45,658 nucleotides of DNA from Firmicutes bacterium HGW-Firmicutes-21 (GCA_002841455.1 PGZT01000005.1:1-45658), one strand, 5' to 3'. Counted from the stretch's first letter, positions 14,722-25,973 are shown. Translations and numbers: made by a program. The notes: a model not told the origin generated them from the sequence alone.

Positions 14722-15993
14722 TTATGAGCTCATTACCTCATCAGGATGTGAGATTTTACCCGTAATACTGCTTGCGGCGGCTACCGTCGGGCTTGACAGA
14801 TAAACCTCCGACTCGGGATGTCCCATTCTGCCGACGAAGTTGCGGTTTGTTGTCGCTACCGCTCTTTCGCCCTTTGCGAGTATGCCCATATGACCGCCTA
14901 AGCAGGGTCCGCAGGTCGGGGTTGATACCGCCGCTCCGGCTTCGACAAAAATCTTGAGCAAACCAAGCTCCATTGCCTGTAGGTATATCTTCTGTGTTGC
15001 GGGGATAACAATGGTTCTTACTCCGGACGCAACCTTTTTGCCCTTCATAATCTCCGCCGCTTCGATGAGGTCCTGAAGCCGTCCGTTGGTGCAGGAGCCT
15101 ATAACAACCTGATCGATTTTCACCTCGCCAATCTCGTCAAAGGTTTTTGCGTTCTCCGGCAAATGCGGGAAGGATACCGTTGGAGTTATCTCGGCTAAAT
15201 CAATCTCATAGACCTCATCGTATTCGGCGTTATCATCCGCTTTATATATAACAGGCGTTTTTGCGCCAACATCCTTTAAGAACGCAAGAGTTATCTCGTC
15301 CACCTCAAAAATACCGTTCTTCGCACCCGCTTCAATAGCCATATTCGCCATACAAAGACGGTCGTCAATGGTAAGGTTCTTTAACCCCTCTCCCGTAAAC
15401 TCCATTGATTTATACAACGCCCCCGAAACACCTATCATTCCGATTATGTGCAGAATAACATCCTTGCCCGATACCCATTTATTCATTCTTCCTGTAAGAA
15501 CAAACTTTATCGCCGACGGAACCTTGAACCAAGCCATGCCTGACGCCATTCCGCACGCCATATCGGTTGAACCGACTCCGGTGGAGAAGGCTCCGAGTGC
15601 GCCGTAGGTGCAGGTGTGCGAATCCGCACCGATAACAATGTCGCCCGCCGTTACCAGCCCTCTCTCGGGAAGCAACGCATGCTCAACGCCCATTTGTCCG
15701 CAATCATAGAAGTTCTCTATACCCATACTACAGGCAAACTCTCTGCATTTTTTACTCTGTTCCGCCGCTTTTATATCCTTATTGGGTACAAAATGATCCA
15801 TAACCATAGATATTTTCTTTTTGTCGAACACACCTTTTCCGTTTATCCTTGCGAACTCGTTTATTGCGACGGGTGAGGTTATGTCATTGCCGAGAACCAT
15901 ATCCACTTCGGCTAAAATGAGCTGCCCCGCCTCCACATCGGGCAGTTTGGCGTGGAACGCAAGAATTTTTTGCGTCATTGTCATTGCTTTCAT
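14722..15993 (-). CDS. leuC: 3-Isopropylmalate dehydratase large subunit
   Basis: Fe-S isomerase subunit that interconverts 2- and 3-isopropylmalate and probably also citramalate and 3-methylmalate in this operon. The 423-residue protein is the short HACN/aconitase-like type. The cluster cysteines lie in [11 protein letters not shown] and [28 protein letters not shown] is also present. AAAGGA lies 10 bases before ATG 15993. It sits between cimA and leuD. LeuC of this type often handles both C5 and C6 substrates, in keeping with a single leuCD pair serving leucine and isoleucine routes. Confidence 0.96.
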   Translation of the reverse strand: MKAMTMTQKILAFHAKLPDVEAGQLILAEVDMVLGNDITSPVAINEFARINGKGVFDKKKISMVMDHFVPNKDIKAAEQSKKCREFACSMGIENFYDCGQMGVEHALLPERGLVTAGDIVIGADSHTCTYGALGAFSTGVGSTDMACGMASGMAWFKVPSAIKFVLTGRMNKWVSGKDVILHIIGMIGVSGALYKSMEFTGEGLKNLTIDDRLCMANMAIEAGAKNGIFEVDEITLAFLKDVGAKTPVIYKADDNAEYDEVYEIDLAEITPTVSFPHLPENAKTFDEIGEVKIDQVVIGSCTNGRLQDLIEAAEIMKGKKVASGVRTIVIPATQKIYLQAMELGLLKIFVEAGAAVSTPTCGPCLGGHMGILAKGERAVATTNRNFVGRMGHPESEVYLSSPTVAAASSITGKISHPDEVMSS

Positions 15994-16011
15994 ATATAAT
16001 CAATCCTTTCA

Positions 16012-17580
16012 CTATTCCGTAATCGCAAGCTTGTATTCTATGGAATCGACAAGCGCTATAATACTTGCTTCTATTATATCGTTGGAAACTCCGATTGTTG
16101 TCCAGCTGTGAGTGTCGTCCGCCGTTTCGATAAGAACCCGAACCTTAGCCGCCGTCGTGCTGTTCTCCTCAAGGACTCGCACCTTGTAATCGGTCAGCTG
16201 TATATCCTTTATCGAGGGATAAAAGACTGTCAGTGCTTTCCTCATCGCAAGGTCGAGAGCGTTAACGGGACCGTTACCCATTGCGGCGGAGATTTCCTCC
16301 TTACCGTCCACCTCAACCTTGATTGTTGCGGATGCGGGCATTCCTCCCTCGGGTACGGGGAACTCGCCTATTGTTTTATATAAAACCAGCTTAAAATGCG
16401 GGTTGTACAGCCCCAACACTCGTTTTACCAATAGCTCAAAGCTTGCGTCGGCGGCTTCGAAATGGTAGCCGTAATGCTCCATCTCCTTCAGCTTTTCAAG
16501 TATCTCCGCAGCTTCGGCTGAGTTCTTTTTAAGCTCGGGGGCTATCACGGCGGCCTTTGCAAGCAGTGTGCTCCTGCCCGATACCTCGCTCATCAGGAAT
16601 TTACGCTTGTTACCCACCGACTCCGGGTCGACATGCTCGAAGCTTCTTGTAATCTTCATAACACCGTCGATATGCATTCCGCCCTTATGAGCGAAGGCGC
16701 TCTGCCCGATGTATGGGCGGTTGTTGTCTATCTGTGTATTTGCGATTTCTGCGATTCGTCTCGTTACCGTAAACAAGCTCTCCATGTCGCCGCCGCACTC
16801 ATATCCGAGCTTTAGCTTAAGATTGGGTAATATTACGCTTAAATCTGCGTTTCCGCAACGCTCGCCTATACCTATAAAGGTTCCCTGTACCTGACTCGCT
16901 CCCGCTTCCACCGCAACCATTGAATTTGCAACCGCACAGCCGGTGTCGTTATGACAGTGTATTGATATTTTTGTGTTCGGAAACGATTCCTTAACTATAC
17001 TCGTTAAACGGAATACCTCGTTTGGAAGGGTTCCACCGTTGGTGTCGCAGAGTGCGAGAGTATCCGCCCCTCCCTCAAGCGCAGCTCTCAGGACAGCTAA
17101 CGCATAGCTCTCGTTTGCTTTATAGCCGTCAAAGAAATGCTCCGCATCAAAAATGATATATTTGCCTTTTTTCTTAAGGTATTCCACAGTTTTTTTAACT
17201 ATGTCAAGATTGTCGTCCAGCCCGATTTTTAGTATTTCGGTAACATGCAGGTCCCATGTTTTTCCGAAAATAGCTATAACCTCTGTGTCCGCTTGCAACA
17301 AACTCCTGATATTTGCGTCGTCCTCGGGAGGTGTCCCGCTCCGGCAGGTGCTGCCGAATGCGCACAGCCTTGCGTTTTTTAGCTTAAGAGCCGAAACCTG
17401 TCTGAAAAAATCCATATCCTTTGGATTAGAGCCGGGGTTTCCTGCTTCAATATAATCAACACCGAATGCGTCAAGACTCTTTACTATATTTATTTTATCG
17501 CTTACCGAAAAGGAAATTCCCTCGCCCTGCGCTCCGTCACGCAGCGTTGAATCAAATATCTCTATACGGTGTTTTTTCAT
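16012..17580 (-). CDS. cimA: (R)-Citramalate synthase
   Basis: Condenses acetyl-CoA with pyruvate to citramalate, opening a threonine-independent route to 2-oxobutyrate and isoleucine. The HMGL-like TIM barrel opens with EIFDSTLRDGAQGEG, the glycine-rich variant typical of CimA rather than LeuA, and includes ALCDTNGGTLPNEV and HCHNDTGCAVANS. The last 120 or so residues form the LeuA-type dimerisation/allosteric domain (TIKVEVDGKEE onwards), probably binding isoleucine. I start it at ATG 17580, with AAAGGAGAG 8 bases upstream; an upstream in-frame start at 17610 would overlap the leuA stop. It follows leuA by 16 bases. Confidence 0.93.
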   Translation of the reverse strand: MKKHRIEIFDSTLRDGAQGEGISFSVSDKINIVKSLDAFGVDYIEAGNPGSNPKDMDFFRQVSALKLKNARLCAFGSTCRSGTPPEDDANIRSLLQADTEVIAIFGKTWDLHVTEILKIGLDDNLDIVKKTVEYLKKKGKYIIFDAEHFFDGYKANESYALAVLRAALEGGADTLALCDTNGGTLPNEVFRLTSIVKESFPNTKISIHCHNDTGCAVANSMVAVEAGASQVQGTFIGIGERCGNADLSVILPNLKLKLGYECGGDMESLFTVTRRIAEIANTQIDNNRPYIGQSAFAHKGGMHIDGVMKITRSFEHVDPESVGNKRKFLMSEVSGRSTLLAKAAVIAPELKKNSAEAAEILEKLKEMEHYGYHFEAADASFELLVKRVLGLYNPHFKLVLYKTIGEFPVPEGGMPASATIKVEVDGKEEISAAMGNGPVNALDLAMRKALTVFYPSIKDIQLTDYKVRVLEENSTTAAKVRVLIETADDTHSWTTIGVSNDIIEASIIALVDSIEYKLAITE

Positions 17581-17596
17581 ACAGGTTTCTCTCCTT

Positions 17597-19105
17597 TCAT
17601 TGCAGCTCAACGAGCTTATTTATTCCGTTGATGTATGCAAGAATGCTTGATTCGATAATATTTGTGGACAGTCCTCTGCCTGTAACCGTTCTGTCGCCTG
17701 CTTTTAGCCTTACGGTAACCTCACCCAGAGCATCGTTGCCGTCCGAGACAGAGTGAATATCATAATTTACCAGCTCGTCGCAAAGGTTCCCCGTAATTTT
17801 ATTTATCGCATTATATGCGGCGTTAATCGGTCCGTCTCCGAGCGAGACCTTCTCGATTGATTCGCCGTCCCTTGACATTTTTATAACACAGGTGGAGGTT
17901 GCGTTCTGAGAGGTATGAACATCAAAATATTCTAATTTATAAGCGCCCGTGGTACGCTCGATGTTGTTTACAATCGCTTCAAGGTCGCTGTCGCTGATAA
18001 ACTTCTTTTTATCGGAAAGCTCCTTGACCTTCTCGTAATACACAGAGAGCTCCTCCTCGGTATATTTGTAACCCATCTCGTTCAACCTGTCGGCGATAGC
18101 GTGCTTGCCCGAATGCTTACCGATAACAAGCTTGTTTTTGGTAATTCCCAGATCCTCCGCACGCATTATCTCGTAGGTCTCCCTTGCGGCAAGTACACCA
18201 TGCTGATGAATTCCCGCCTCGTGTGCAAAGGCGTTTCCGCCCACAATCGGCTTGTTTATAGGCACCGACTGACCGATTATATTATAAATCATCTTGCTTG
18301 TGCGGCTTATCTGCTTTGTGTCGATTTTTGTATAAGCGCCGAAGAGCTTCTGACGGGTTTTTATCGCCATAATTATCTCCTCAAGCGCCGCATTTCCCGC
18401 CCGTTCGCCCAAGCCGTTTATTGTGCATTCAACCTGTGTCGCACCGGCTCTGACTCCCGAAAGCGAGTTTGCGACAGCCATACCGAGGTCGTTATGACAG
18501 TGTACCGATACATCAACCTTTTCTATTCCCTCGACATTCTCATACAGAAACCTTATCCGCTCAAACATCTCCTCAGGCAGCACATATCCGACCGTGTCGG
18601 GTACATTTATAACCGTTGCACCCGCTTTTATTGCGGCGGTAAACGCCTTTGCCAAAAAAACACGCTCGCTGCGCATACCGTCCTCCGCGGAGAATTCCAC
18701 ATCCGTACAAAGTGTTTTTGCATAGGTTACCGCATTCCTGATGTTCTCAAGCACCTGCTCGGGGGACATTTTAAGCTTGTATTCCATATGAATAGGTGAG
18801 GTTGCCAAAAATGTGTGTATTCGGGGCGAAGCCGCATGCTTAAGCGCATTATATGCCGAATCTATATCCTTTTGCACCGCTCTCGCAAGTGCGGCGACCT
18901 GTGAATTTTTAATAATTTTGGCAATGCTCTCAACCGAAGCAAACGCTCCCGGTGAGCTAATCGGAAATCCCGCCTCCATACAGTCGACGCCGAGTATCTC
19001 AAGCTGCCTTGCAACCTCCAGCTTTTCCTCGGTGTTCATACTGCAATGAGGCGCTTGTTCCCCGTCTCTTAATGTTGTATCAAATATCTTTATATGTTTA
19101 TCCAC
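17597..19105 (-). CDS. leuA: 2-Isopropylmalate synthase
   Basis: First committed step of leucine synthesis, joining acetyl-CoA and 2-oxoisovalerate. The catalytic TIM barrel covers about residues 1-290, with [28 protein letters not shown], the metal-binding [13 protein letters not shown] and [14 protein letters not shown]. The C-terminal regulatory domain covers about 380-500 and binds leucine in the family. I prefer GTG 19105 (MDKHIKIFD), which lies 9 bases after AAGGA; the TTG at 19114 is only 0-1 base from it. It lies between ilvD and cimA. It is the full two-domain form, so both operon attenuation and feedback inhibition are likely. Confidence 0.95.
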   Translation of the reverse strand: MDKHIKIFDTTLRDGEQAPHCSMNTEEKLEVARQLEILGVDCMEAGFPISSPGAFASVESIAKIIKNSQVAALARAVQKDIDSAYNALKHAASPRIHTFLATSPIHMEYKLKMSPEQVLENIRNAVTYAKTLCTDVEFSAEDGMRSERVFLAKAFTAAIKAGATVINVPDTVGYVLPEEMFERIRFLYENVEGIEKVDVSVHCHNDLGMAVANSLSGVRAGATQVECTINGLGERAGNAALEEIIMAIKTRQKLFGAYTKIDTKQISRTSKMIYNIIGQSVPINKPIVGGNAFAHEAGIHQHGVLAARETYEIMRAEDLGITKNKLVIGKHSGKHAIADRLNEMGYKYTEEELSVYYEKVKELSDKKKFISDSDLEAIVNNIERTTGAYKLEYFDVHTSQNATSTCVIKMSRDGESIEKVSLGDGPINAAYNAINKITGNLCDELVNYDIHSVSDGNDALGEVTVRLKAGDRTVTGRGLSTNIIESSILAYINGINKLVELQ

Positions 19106-19127
19106 TTCACTCAATCCTTATTATAAT

Positions 19128-20801
19128 TTAGGTTACTACCGCACCCTTATCTGCGGAGGAGACATTTCTTGCGTATCTTGCGATATATCCGGTCAGGTCT
19201 TTTTTTGTTTTTAGAGCTGTGTTATTTTTTCTTTCCGCAAGCACGCTCTCGTCAACCAACAAATCGATTTTATTGTTAGGTATATCTATTGAAATAATGT
19301 CGCCCTCATGCACATAGGCGATAGTTCCGCCCTTAACCGCTTCGGGCGAGATATGACCGATGGCGGCTCCCCTTGTCGCACCGGAGAACCTTCCGTCGGT
19401 AATAAGAGCTACTTCCTTATCCAGCCCCCTTCCCGCTATTGCGGAGGTCGGAGTCAGCATCTCACGCATACCCGGTCCGCCGGATGGTCCCTCGTAACGG
19501 ATAACCACAACATCACCGCTTACGATTTTTCCGCCGAATATAGCGGAAACCGCTTCCTCCTCGCTGTCGAATACCCGTGCTCTGCCCTTGTGTGTAAGCA
19601 TCTCGGCGGCAACCGCACTCTGCTTAACAACAGCGCCGTTCGGTGCGAGTGTACCGAACAGAACGGCAATGCCACCGTACTGTGAATACGGGTTTTCGAT
19701 AGGTCGTATAACATCTCCTCGAGTGATATAGAAGCTCTCGTTGTCCAAAAGCTTGCCCATTGTTTTACCGGTTGCGGTCATTGCCGTATCGTCTATTAAA
19801 TTAGCCTTCCGCAGCTCATATATTACTCTGTAAACACCGCCCGCGGCATATAAATCCTGCATATGGTGCGGTCCCGCAGGTGCAAGCTTGCATAAGTTGG
19901 GTGTTCTTTTGCTGATTTCGTTTATAATGTCAAGGTTAAGCTCAACCTCAGCCTCGTTTGCTATCGCCATAAGGTGAAGAACCGAATTTGTGGAGCAGCC
20001 GAGTGCCATATCAACCGCAAGAGCGTTTCTGAACCCTTTTTCGGTCATAACATCCCTCGGACGGACATTCTTGGCAACCGTTTCCATAATCTGAACGCCC
20101 GCACTCTTGGCAAGCCTTATCCGCTTTGAAAATACAGCAGGGATAGTTCCGTTGCCGGACAACGCCATTCCGAGAGCCTCACTCAGGCAGTTCATTGAAT
20201 TTGCGGTGAACATTCCTGAGCAGGAGCCGCAGCCCGGACAGCAGTTGTCCTCGATTTGCATCAGCTCATTCTCGTTTATTTTCTTGTTCTTATAGGCTCC
20301 GACCGCTTCAAAAGCACTGTTAAGGTCAAGGCCGCAACCGCTTCCGTTGTCCAGCGAGAGCATCGGTCCGCCCGAAACAAACACCGAGGGTATATTCAGC
20401 CTTGCCGCCGCCATAAGCATAGCGGGTACAATCTTGTCGCAGTTTGGGATGAAAACCAAGCCGTCGAAAGCGTGTGCCATACACATACATTCAATACTGT
20501 CGGCGATAATCTCACGGGAGGAGAGCGAGTAGCGCATCCCCTCATGTCCCATAGCAAGCCCGTCACAAACACCGATAACATTGAATTCAGCGGGAGTTCC
20601 TCCTGCCGAGAGGACGCCGTCCTTGACCGCACGGGCGATATCCTTTAGATGAATATGCCCCGGAACTATTTCGTTAAAGGAATTTACGATACCGATAAGC
20701 GGCTTTTTTATATCGCTGTCGGTATAACCCATAGCTTTAAGTAAGGACCGCTGAGGACTCCGCTCTATTCCTTTTTTTATTCTGTCGCTGTTCATATTCA
20801 C
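19128..20801 (-). CDS. ilvD: Dihydroxy-acid dehydratase
   Basis: Fe-S enzyme converting dihydroxy acids to 2-oxo acids in valine and isoleucine synthesis. It is full length at about 557 residues, with cluster cysteines in [10 protein letters not shown] and the [19 protein letters not shown] region, and [11 protein letters not shown] and GHISPEA near the C terminus. Start choice is uncertain. GTG 20801 is 6 bases from AAGGAG, while ATG 20795 (MNSDRIKKG, the usual family start) is 12 bases away and TTG 20804 is 3 bases away. It lies 38 bases after ilvC and 22 bases before leuA. Confidence 0.96.
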   Translation of the reverse strand: MNMNSDRIKKGIERSPQRSLLKAMGYTDSDIKKPLIGIVNSFNEIVPGHIHLKDIARAVKDGVLSAGGTPAEFNVIGVCDGLAMGHEGMRYSLSSREIIADSIECMCMAHAFDGLVFIPNCDKIVPAMLMAAARLNIPSVFVSGGPMLSLDNGSGCGLDLNSAFEAVGAYKNKKINENELMQIEDNCCPGCGSCSGMFTANSMNCLSEALGMALSGNGTIPAVFSKRIRLAKSAGVQIMETVAKNVRPRDVMTEKGFRNALAVDMALGCSTNSVLHLMAIANEAEVELNLDIINEISKRTPNLCKLAPAGPHHMQDLYAAGGVYRVIYELRKANLIDDTAMTATGKTMGKLLDNESFYITRGDVIRPIENPYSQYGGIAVLFGTLAPNGAVVKQSAVAAEMLTHKGRARVFDSEEEAVSAIFGGKIVSGDVVVIRYEGPSGGPGMREMLTPTSAIAGRGLDKEVALITDGRFSGATRGAAIGHISPEAVKGGTIAYVHEGDIISIDIPNNKIDLLVDESVLAERKNNTALKTKKDLTGYIARYARNVSSADKGAVVT

Positions 20802-20842
20802 CAAAGACTCCTTTTTCTAATATTAATATTTTGTCTCCCGAA

Positions 20843-21871
<1,029 letters not shown>

Positions 21872-22390
21872 TTAATCTAAAAATTCATTTTCGTCCGAGA
21901 GAGGTGCAATACCCCTCCTCACCGCAACGGCACCGGCTCTGCACATCTCTATAATGCCGAACTCGGCGGCAAACTTTATAAAAGCGTCAAGCTTTGTGGA
22001 TTCACCGGTTATCTCGACAGTTACCGAATCAATATTGAAATCGACAACCTTTCCTCTGAAGATATTTACCGATTCCACTATTTCGCTCCTCGTCTGCTTG
22101 GTAACCTTGATTTTTATCAGCAAATGCTCCCTGATAACGGTGTCGTCCAGCGGCAGAATCTCTACCTTCTTAACATCATGCAGCTTTGCAAGCTGTTTTT
22201 CAATCTGTGCCTTGATATATTCGTCGCCTCTTGCGATTATGGTCATTCTCGAGAGCTTCGGGTTCTCGGTTTCGGCTACATTAAGGCTGTCGATATTATA
22301 GTTTCTTCTCGAAAACAAGCCTGATATCCTTGTCAGGACACCTGCGTGGTTGGCAACAAGAACGCCCAAAATAAACTGTTTGTCTTTCAT
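21872..22390 (-). CDS. ilvN: Acetolactate synthase regulatory subunit
   Basis: Small regulatory subunit that confers valine feedback control on acetolactate synthase. The 172-residue protein has an N-terminal ACT domain (VLVANHAGVLTRISGLFSRR, then YNIDSLNVAETENP) and a C-terminal ALS_ss_C domain (VVDFNIDSVTVEITG, GIIEMCRAGAVAVRRG), the IlvH-like long form. AAAGGAGG lies 8 bases before the ATG. It sits 14 bases after ilvB. The family name ilvH is equally used. Confidence 0.96.
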   Translation of the reverse strand: MKDKQFILGVLVANHAGVLTRISGLFSRRNYNIDSLNVAETENPKLSRMTIIARGDEYIKAQIEKQLAKLHDVKKVEILPLDDTVIREHLLIKIKVTKQTRSEIVESVNIFRGKVVDFNIDSVTVEITGESTKLDAFIKFAAEFGIIEMCRAGAVAVRRGIAPLSDENEFLD

Positions 22391-22404
22391 TTATCCAACC
22401 TCCT

Positions 22405-24066
22405 TTAATTTACTATAACATTTTCGATAGAGCCGCCGGGTGGAATCATGGGTAAAACCCGTTCGTCCTTATCTATTATACAATCGATTACAACCGGTGT
22501 CTGCATCTCAAACGCTTTTTTAAGCGCCGCATCCAGCTCGTTCATATTCCCTGCTCTGAAGCCGTCCGCACCGAATGCGTCCGCAAGCTTAACGAAATCG
22601 GTTTTTCGCTCAAGATTCGTCTCCGAATAACGCTTGTCGTAGAAAATGGTCTGCCATTGCCTAACCATACCCAAAACACCGTTGTTAAATACAAGAACTA
22701 TCAGAGGCAATCGATTGGAAACCGCCGTGGCAAGCTCGTTTAAATTCATTCCGAAGCTGCCGTCCCCCGTGATTAGCAATGTTCTGCCGCAGCCGGAGCC
22801 AATACATCCGCCTATAGCGGCTCCCATTCCAAACCCCATTGTTCCGAGTCCGCCGGAGGTCAAAAAGGTTTTTGGTTTCTTAATACGGTAAAATTGCGAC
22901 GCCCACATCTGATGCTGTCCGACATCGGTAGCTATTATTGTGTTCTCGTCGGTATAGTACATAACCTTTTCGATAATATCCTTAGGATGCATCTCGGTAT
23001 CCTTGGGTAAATACGATTTTTCCTGTTCACGCATTACGGAAATCTCGTCCTGCCATTCCTTATGCGTCTGCCTGTCGAGCTTTTTAAGAAGCCCCGCAAG
23101 TGTTACCTTAATATCACCGATAAGTCCGTAATATGCCGGAATATTTTTATCAATCTCTGCGGGATCTATATCGATATGAACAATCCTTGCCTTCTGTGAG
23201 TATCTTAATTTATTGCCCGTGGCTCTGTCGCTGAACCTGACGCCCACAGCTATAATCAAGTCAGCCTCGGAGTTTGCCTTGAGTGAGGCATATCTTCCGT
23301 GCATGCCTGTCATTCCGAGGTAGTTACGATTATTTGAGGAAACCGCCGACAAGCCCATCATGCTGAAGCCTATCGGTGAATCTATAAGCTCGGATAGCTC
23401 CGCAACCTCTTCTCCGGCACCCGAAATAATAACTCCGCCGCCGCAGTATATATATGGCTTCTTTGATTCTGCGATAATTCTCGCAACCTTTTCCAGTGCC
23501 GCATCCGACGGACAAGCAGGCTCTCTTTCCTCGGCTAAAGGAGCGGGGCTATATTCAAAGCTCTGAAGCTGTATATCCTTCGGTATGTCTACAAGAACAG
23601 GTCCCGGACGACCCGACTTTGCTATGGAAAACGCTTCTCTTATAACATCGGCAAGCTCGCTGACATCCTTAACTATATAGTTGTGCTTGGTTATCGGCAT
23701 TGTAATCCCTGTGGTGTCTACCTCCTGGAAACTGTCCTTTCCCAAAAGCGCAAGCGGAACATTTCCCGTTATCGCAACCATGGGAATGGAATCTAAATAA
23801 GCATTGGCAATACCCGTTACAAGATTGGTTGCACCCGGACCCGATGTTGCTATAACAACACCTACCTTGCCGGTAACCCTCGCATAACCGTCGGCTGCGT
23901 GAGCGGCTCCCTGTTCGTGAGCGGTTATTATGTGATGAATTTTATCACTCTGTTTATAAAGCTCGTCATAAATATTCAGAACAAATCCACCCGGATACCC
24001 GAACACTGTATCACAGCCCTGTTCGATCAAGGTTTCGATAATAATTTGTGCGCCTGTAATATTCAT
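22405..24066 (-). CDS. ilvB: Acetolactate synthase catalytic subunit
   Basis: Thiamine diphosphate enzyme that condenses pyruvate with pyruvate or 2-oxobutyrate, the first shared step to valine, leucine and isoleucine. About 553 residues in three domains: N-terminal TPP Pyr domain (TVFGYPGGFVLNIYDELY, with the catalytic Glu in TAHEQGAAHAADGYAR), central domain, and C-terminal PP domain (GDGSFGMNLNELATAV and later NNGVLGMVRQWQ). I start it at ATG 24066, with GGGAGG 7 bases upstream; an in-frame ATG at 24093 lacks a site. It is the first gene of the operon, about 40 bases after an intrinsic terminator in the leader. Confidence 0.97.
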   Translation of the reverse strand: MNITGAQIIIETLIEQGCDTVFGYPGGFVLNIYDELYKQSDKIHHIITAHEQGAAHAADGYARVTGKVGVVIATSGPGATNLVTGIANAYLDSIPMVAITGNVPLALLGKDSFQEVDTTGITMPITKHNYIVKDVSELADVIREAFSIAKSGRPGPVLVDIPKDIQLQSFEYSPAPLAEEREPACPSDAALEKVARIIAESKKPYIYCGGGVIISGAGEEVAELSELIDSPIGFSMMGLSAVSSNNRNYLGMTGMHGRYASLKANSEADLIIAVGVRFSDRATGNKLRYSQKARIVHIDIDPAEIDKNIPAYYGLIGDIKVTLAGLLKKLDRQTHKEWQDEISVMREQEKSYLPKDTEMHPKDIIEKVMYYTDENTIIATDVGQHQMWASQFYRIKKPKTFLTSGGLGTMGFGMGAAIGGCIGSGCGRTLLITGDGSFGMNLNELATAVSNRLPLIVLVFNNGVLGMVRQWQTIFYDKRYSETNLERKTDFVKLADAFGADGFRAGNMNELDAALKKAFEMQTPVVIDCIIDKDERVLPMIPPGGSIENVIVN

Positions 24067-24103
24067 TTCTCTTCCTCCCTCATTATGATACAATTGAAAT
24101 TTT

Positions 24104-24138
24104 GTAAAAAAAATCCTACAGTTCTTTACTGTAGGATT
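24104..24138 (-). terminator. Transcription attenuator of the ilv-leu operon
   Basis: Perfect 11-bp stem AATCCTACAGT/ACTGTAGGATT with loop AAAGA, followed by TTTTTT on the minus strand. It lies between the leader peptide and ilvB, so it must be bypassed for operon expression. Upstream TAGGAT (plus strand 24163-24168) can pair with ATCCTA of the first arm (24132-24137), a possible antiterminator. Confidence 0.92.
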
Positions 24139-24186
24139 GTAGTCTTTTTATCCTTTAGGCTTATCCTAAGCTGCTTAGGCTAACCT

Positions 24187-24306
24187 TCACGATTTATCCA
24201 CAGTATAATTATTAAAAAAAGCGCCGTCAATGATGTCTAGCTTAATCACAGATAGACGCACGACAGCAATAATAATTATAATTATAGATGCGGCAGAAGC
24301 AAACAT
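24187..24306 (-). CDS. Branched-chain amino acid leader peptide (39 aa)
   Basis: Short regulatory reading frame too small for most gene finders. ATG at 24306-24304 with GAGG 8 bases upstream; TGA at 24189-24187. It begins MFASAAS and continues with six consecutive Ile codons (codons 8-13: ATA ATT ATA ATT ATT ATT). AVVRLSVIKLDII follows, giving 9 Ile, 4 Val and 2 Leu in 39 residues. The stop is followed by a CCTAAG/CTTAGG hairpin (24165-24179) and then the attenuator. A ribosome stalled on the Ile run for lack of charged tRNA would favour an antiterminator fold. The peptide itself probably has no other role. Confidence 0.9.
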   Translation of the reverse strand: MFASAASIIIIIIAVVRLSVIKLDIIDGAFFNNYTVDKS

Positions 24307-24335
24307 TTTTGTTACCTCAAAAAATTATTTGTGTT

Positions 24336-24364
24336 ATTATAACACGGTTTAAATTATTTGTCAA
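24336..24364 (-). promoter_or_regulatory. Promoter of the ilv-leu operon
   Basis: Minus strand TTGACA (24359-24364), 17-base spacer, TATAAT (24336-24341): both hexamers are perfect. Transcription should start near 24329, giving a leader of about 260 nt before ilvB. Confidence 0.93.
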
Positions 24365-24390
24365 GGAATATTTTTTATTATTTTATATGT

Positions 24391-24873
24391 TTATTCGTCT
24401 ATAGAAAAAACCGCTTTTTCTTCTAATATACAGTCCATTATTTCCGCAGCTTCACGAACCAATCTCTCACAGGGGCGGTACTCGTAGTATTGCGCCGTTC
24501 TTTTATCAGGAGCAGGAACACTGTTACCCTCACCCAGTCCTAAAAGCTCCCTGCATATTATTGAATTATTCCTTCTTTTAAACCGTTCCGCAATCTCTTG
24601 AACAAGCTCGTAGTGCTTTGCTTTAGATTCTTCATCCTCCGCACCCGCATAACCGAATTTTATACCCGCTACCATAAATATTCCGGTTAACGCACCGCAT
24701 ACCTCTCTCAATCTTCCCATACCGGCTCCGAAGGATGATGACAGCTTAAGAGCGATCTCCCTCTCCATTCCTGTTTCGTCGCAAAAAGCGGTAAACACCG
24801 CCTGCGAACAGTTATAACCCTCTTTGAAAAGTTTACCCGCTTTTTCCGAATGCGTTGACATATTTATGTCCAT
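24391..24873 (-). CDS. C_GCAxxG_C_C family protein
   Basis: A 160-residue cysteine-rich protein of the C_GCAxxG_C_C family, often of unknown role and sometimes fused or adjacent to redox proteins. The signature is visible as GYNCSQAVFTAFCDE, then SSFGAGMGRLREVCGALTG, and later cysteines in IICRELLG, RPCERLV and MDCILEE. The pattern suggests a bound metal or Fe-S cofactor, which is not established here. Start ATG 24873 has AAAGG nearly adjacent; ATG 24861 (MSTHSEKAG) is an alternative with AAAGGA 12 bases away. It lies 35 bases after the histidine kinase and may belong to that transcript. Confidence 0.88.
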   Translation of the reverse strand: MDINMSTHSEKAGKLFKEGYNCSQAVFTAFCDETGMEREIALKLSSSFGAGMGRLREVCGALTGIFMVAGIKFGYAGAEDEESKAKHYELVQEIAERFKRRNNSIICRELLGLGEGNSVPAPDKRTAQYYEYRPCERLVREAAEIMDCILEEKAVFSIDE

Positions 24874-24908
24874 TCCTTTCCCCGGCGAATGCCGGAAGCT
24901 GTATGCTT

Positions 24909-25973
24909 CTATATTGTTGTCAGATTAATTACAAATTCCGCACCCTTGCTATTTTCGCTTTTTACCACTATGCTTGCCCCGCTTAAATCCAAAATGCGCT
25001 TGACTAAAGCAAGCCCAAGCCCGTTTCCGCAATATTCCTTTGCCGCATTCGTGCGGTAGAATTTGTTGAAAATAAACTCTTTTTCCGCCTCATCGATACC
25101 GATGCCGGTATCGGATATTTTAACGGTAATGCTTTCACCAATTTCAAAAAGGTCTATGGTAATACTGCCGCCCCTGCCCGTAAACTTCATTGCATTACCG
25201 AGAATATTAAGCCATACCTGCTCGAGCATACTCTCGTTACCGAAATAATAAGCGGTATCCATATTAATAATAAGGTTGAGCTCCTTTTTACTCCATATCG
25301 GTTCGAGAGAGAGAATTATCCTTCTTATCTGCTCGTCAAGCCGGAATTTGCTCTTTTCGCTTATAATGCCTTGACTCTCCAGCTTTGAGAGCGACAAGGT
25401 GTTATTCAACAGGTTGGATAGCTGAGAGGTGCTCTCTGTTATAAGCGATAAATATTCACTTCGTTCTTCCTCGCTTATATTCTTGTCCTGCAACAACAGA
25501 GCAAAGCCCTCAATAGCAGCAATGGGTGTTTTGAACTCGTGCGAAATGTTTATGATGAAGTCGCTCCTCAGTGTTTCGATACCTCCAAGCTCCTGCACCA
25601 TTTTATTAAAATCGGCGGCAAGCCTGCTGAGCTCGTTGAGCCTGTGCTTTTCGTTTATTCTAATATCAAAGTTCCCCTTAGCGATAACCTTTGTTGCGGT
25701 GCTGATATCAACAATGGGGCGTAATATTCGCTTGGCAAGCAAGATAGTTATAGCGGTTGAAATAAAGATGCTCGCAAACAAAAACACCACCACGAGAGCC
25801 GGTTTTCGCATATTTAAGGAGATAAGCTCATGTTTGAAAAAATAGAGCAGCGCGGGCATTATAATGATTGCCGAAATAAACATAGCGATAAAAATAAGCA
25901 TCACAAAGCCGAGCCATATTTTGCTTATTCTCTTCTGCGATTTCATTTTCCTGCACAGCTTATGTTTACTCAT
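24909..25973 (-). CDS. Sensor histidine kinase
   Basis: Membrane histidine kinase of 354 residues, partner of the response regulator 48 bases upstream. TM1 lies at about residues 19-45 and TM2 about 59-80, with only some 14 residues between them, so there is almost no external sensor. A HAMP linker follows (AKRILRPIVDI to about 130), then the H-box with His145 in ISHEFKTPIAA. The ATPase domain shows the N-box (NILGNAMKFTG), DTGIGID, FNKFYR and GNGLGLAL. The layout resembles intramembrane-sensing kinases that respond to envelope stress or to a partner transporter. No BceAB-type transporter is adjacent. The ribosome binding site is weak. Confidence 0.92.
   Translation of the reverse strand: MSKHKLCRKMKSQKRISKIWLGFVMLIFIAMFISAIIIMPALLYFFKHELISLNMRKPALVVVFLFASIFISTAITILLAKRILRPIVDISTATKVIAKGNFDIRINEKHRLNELSRLAADFNKMVQELGGIETLRSDFIINISHEFKTPIAAIEGFALLLQDKNISEEERSEYLSLITESTSQLSNLLNNTLSLSKLESQGIISEKSKFRLDEQIRRIILSLEPIWSKKELNLIINMDTAYYFGNESMLEQVWLNILGNAMKFTGRGGSITIDLFEIGESITVKISDTGIGIDEAEKEFIFNKFYRTNAAKEYCGNGLGLALVKRILDLSGASIVVKSENSKGAEFVINLTTI

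Noticed and set aside
24067-24330. T-box riboswitch in front of ilvB
   Set aside because: No T-box consensus sequence or specifier-loop architecture is visible, whereas a leader peptide with RBS and Ile run is.
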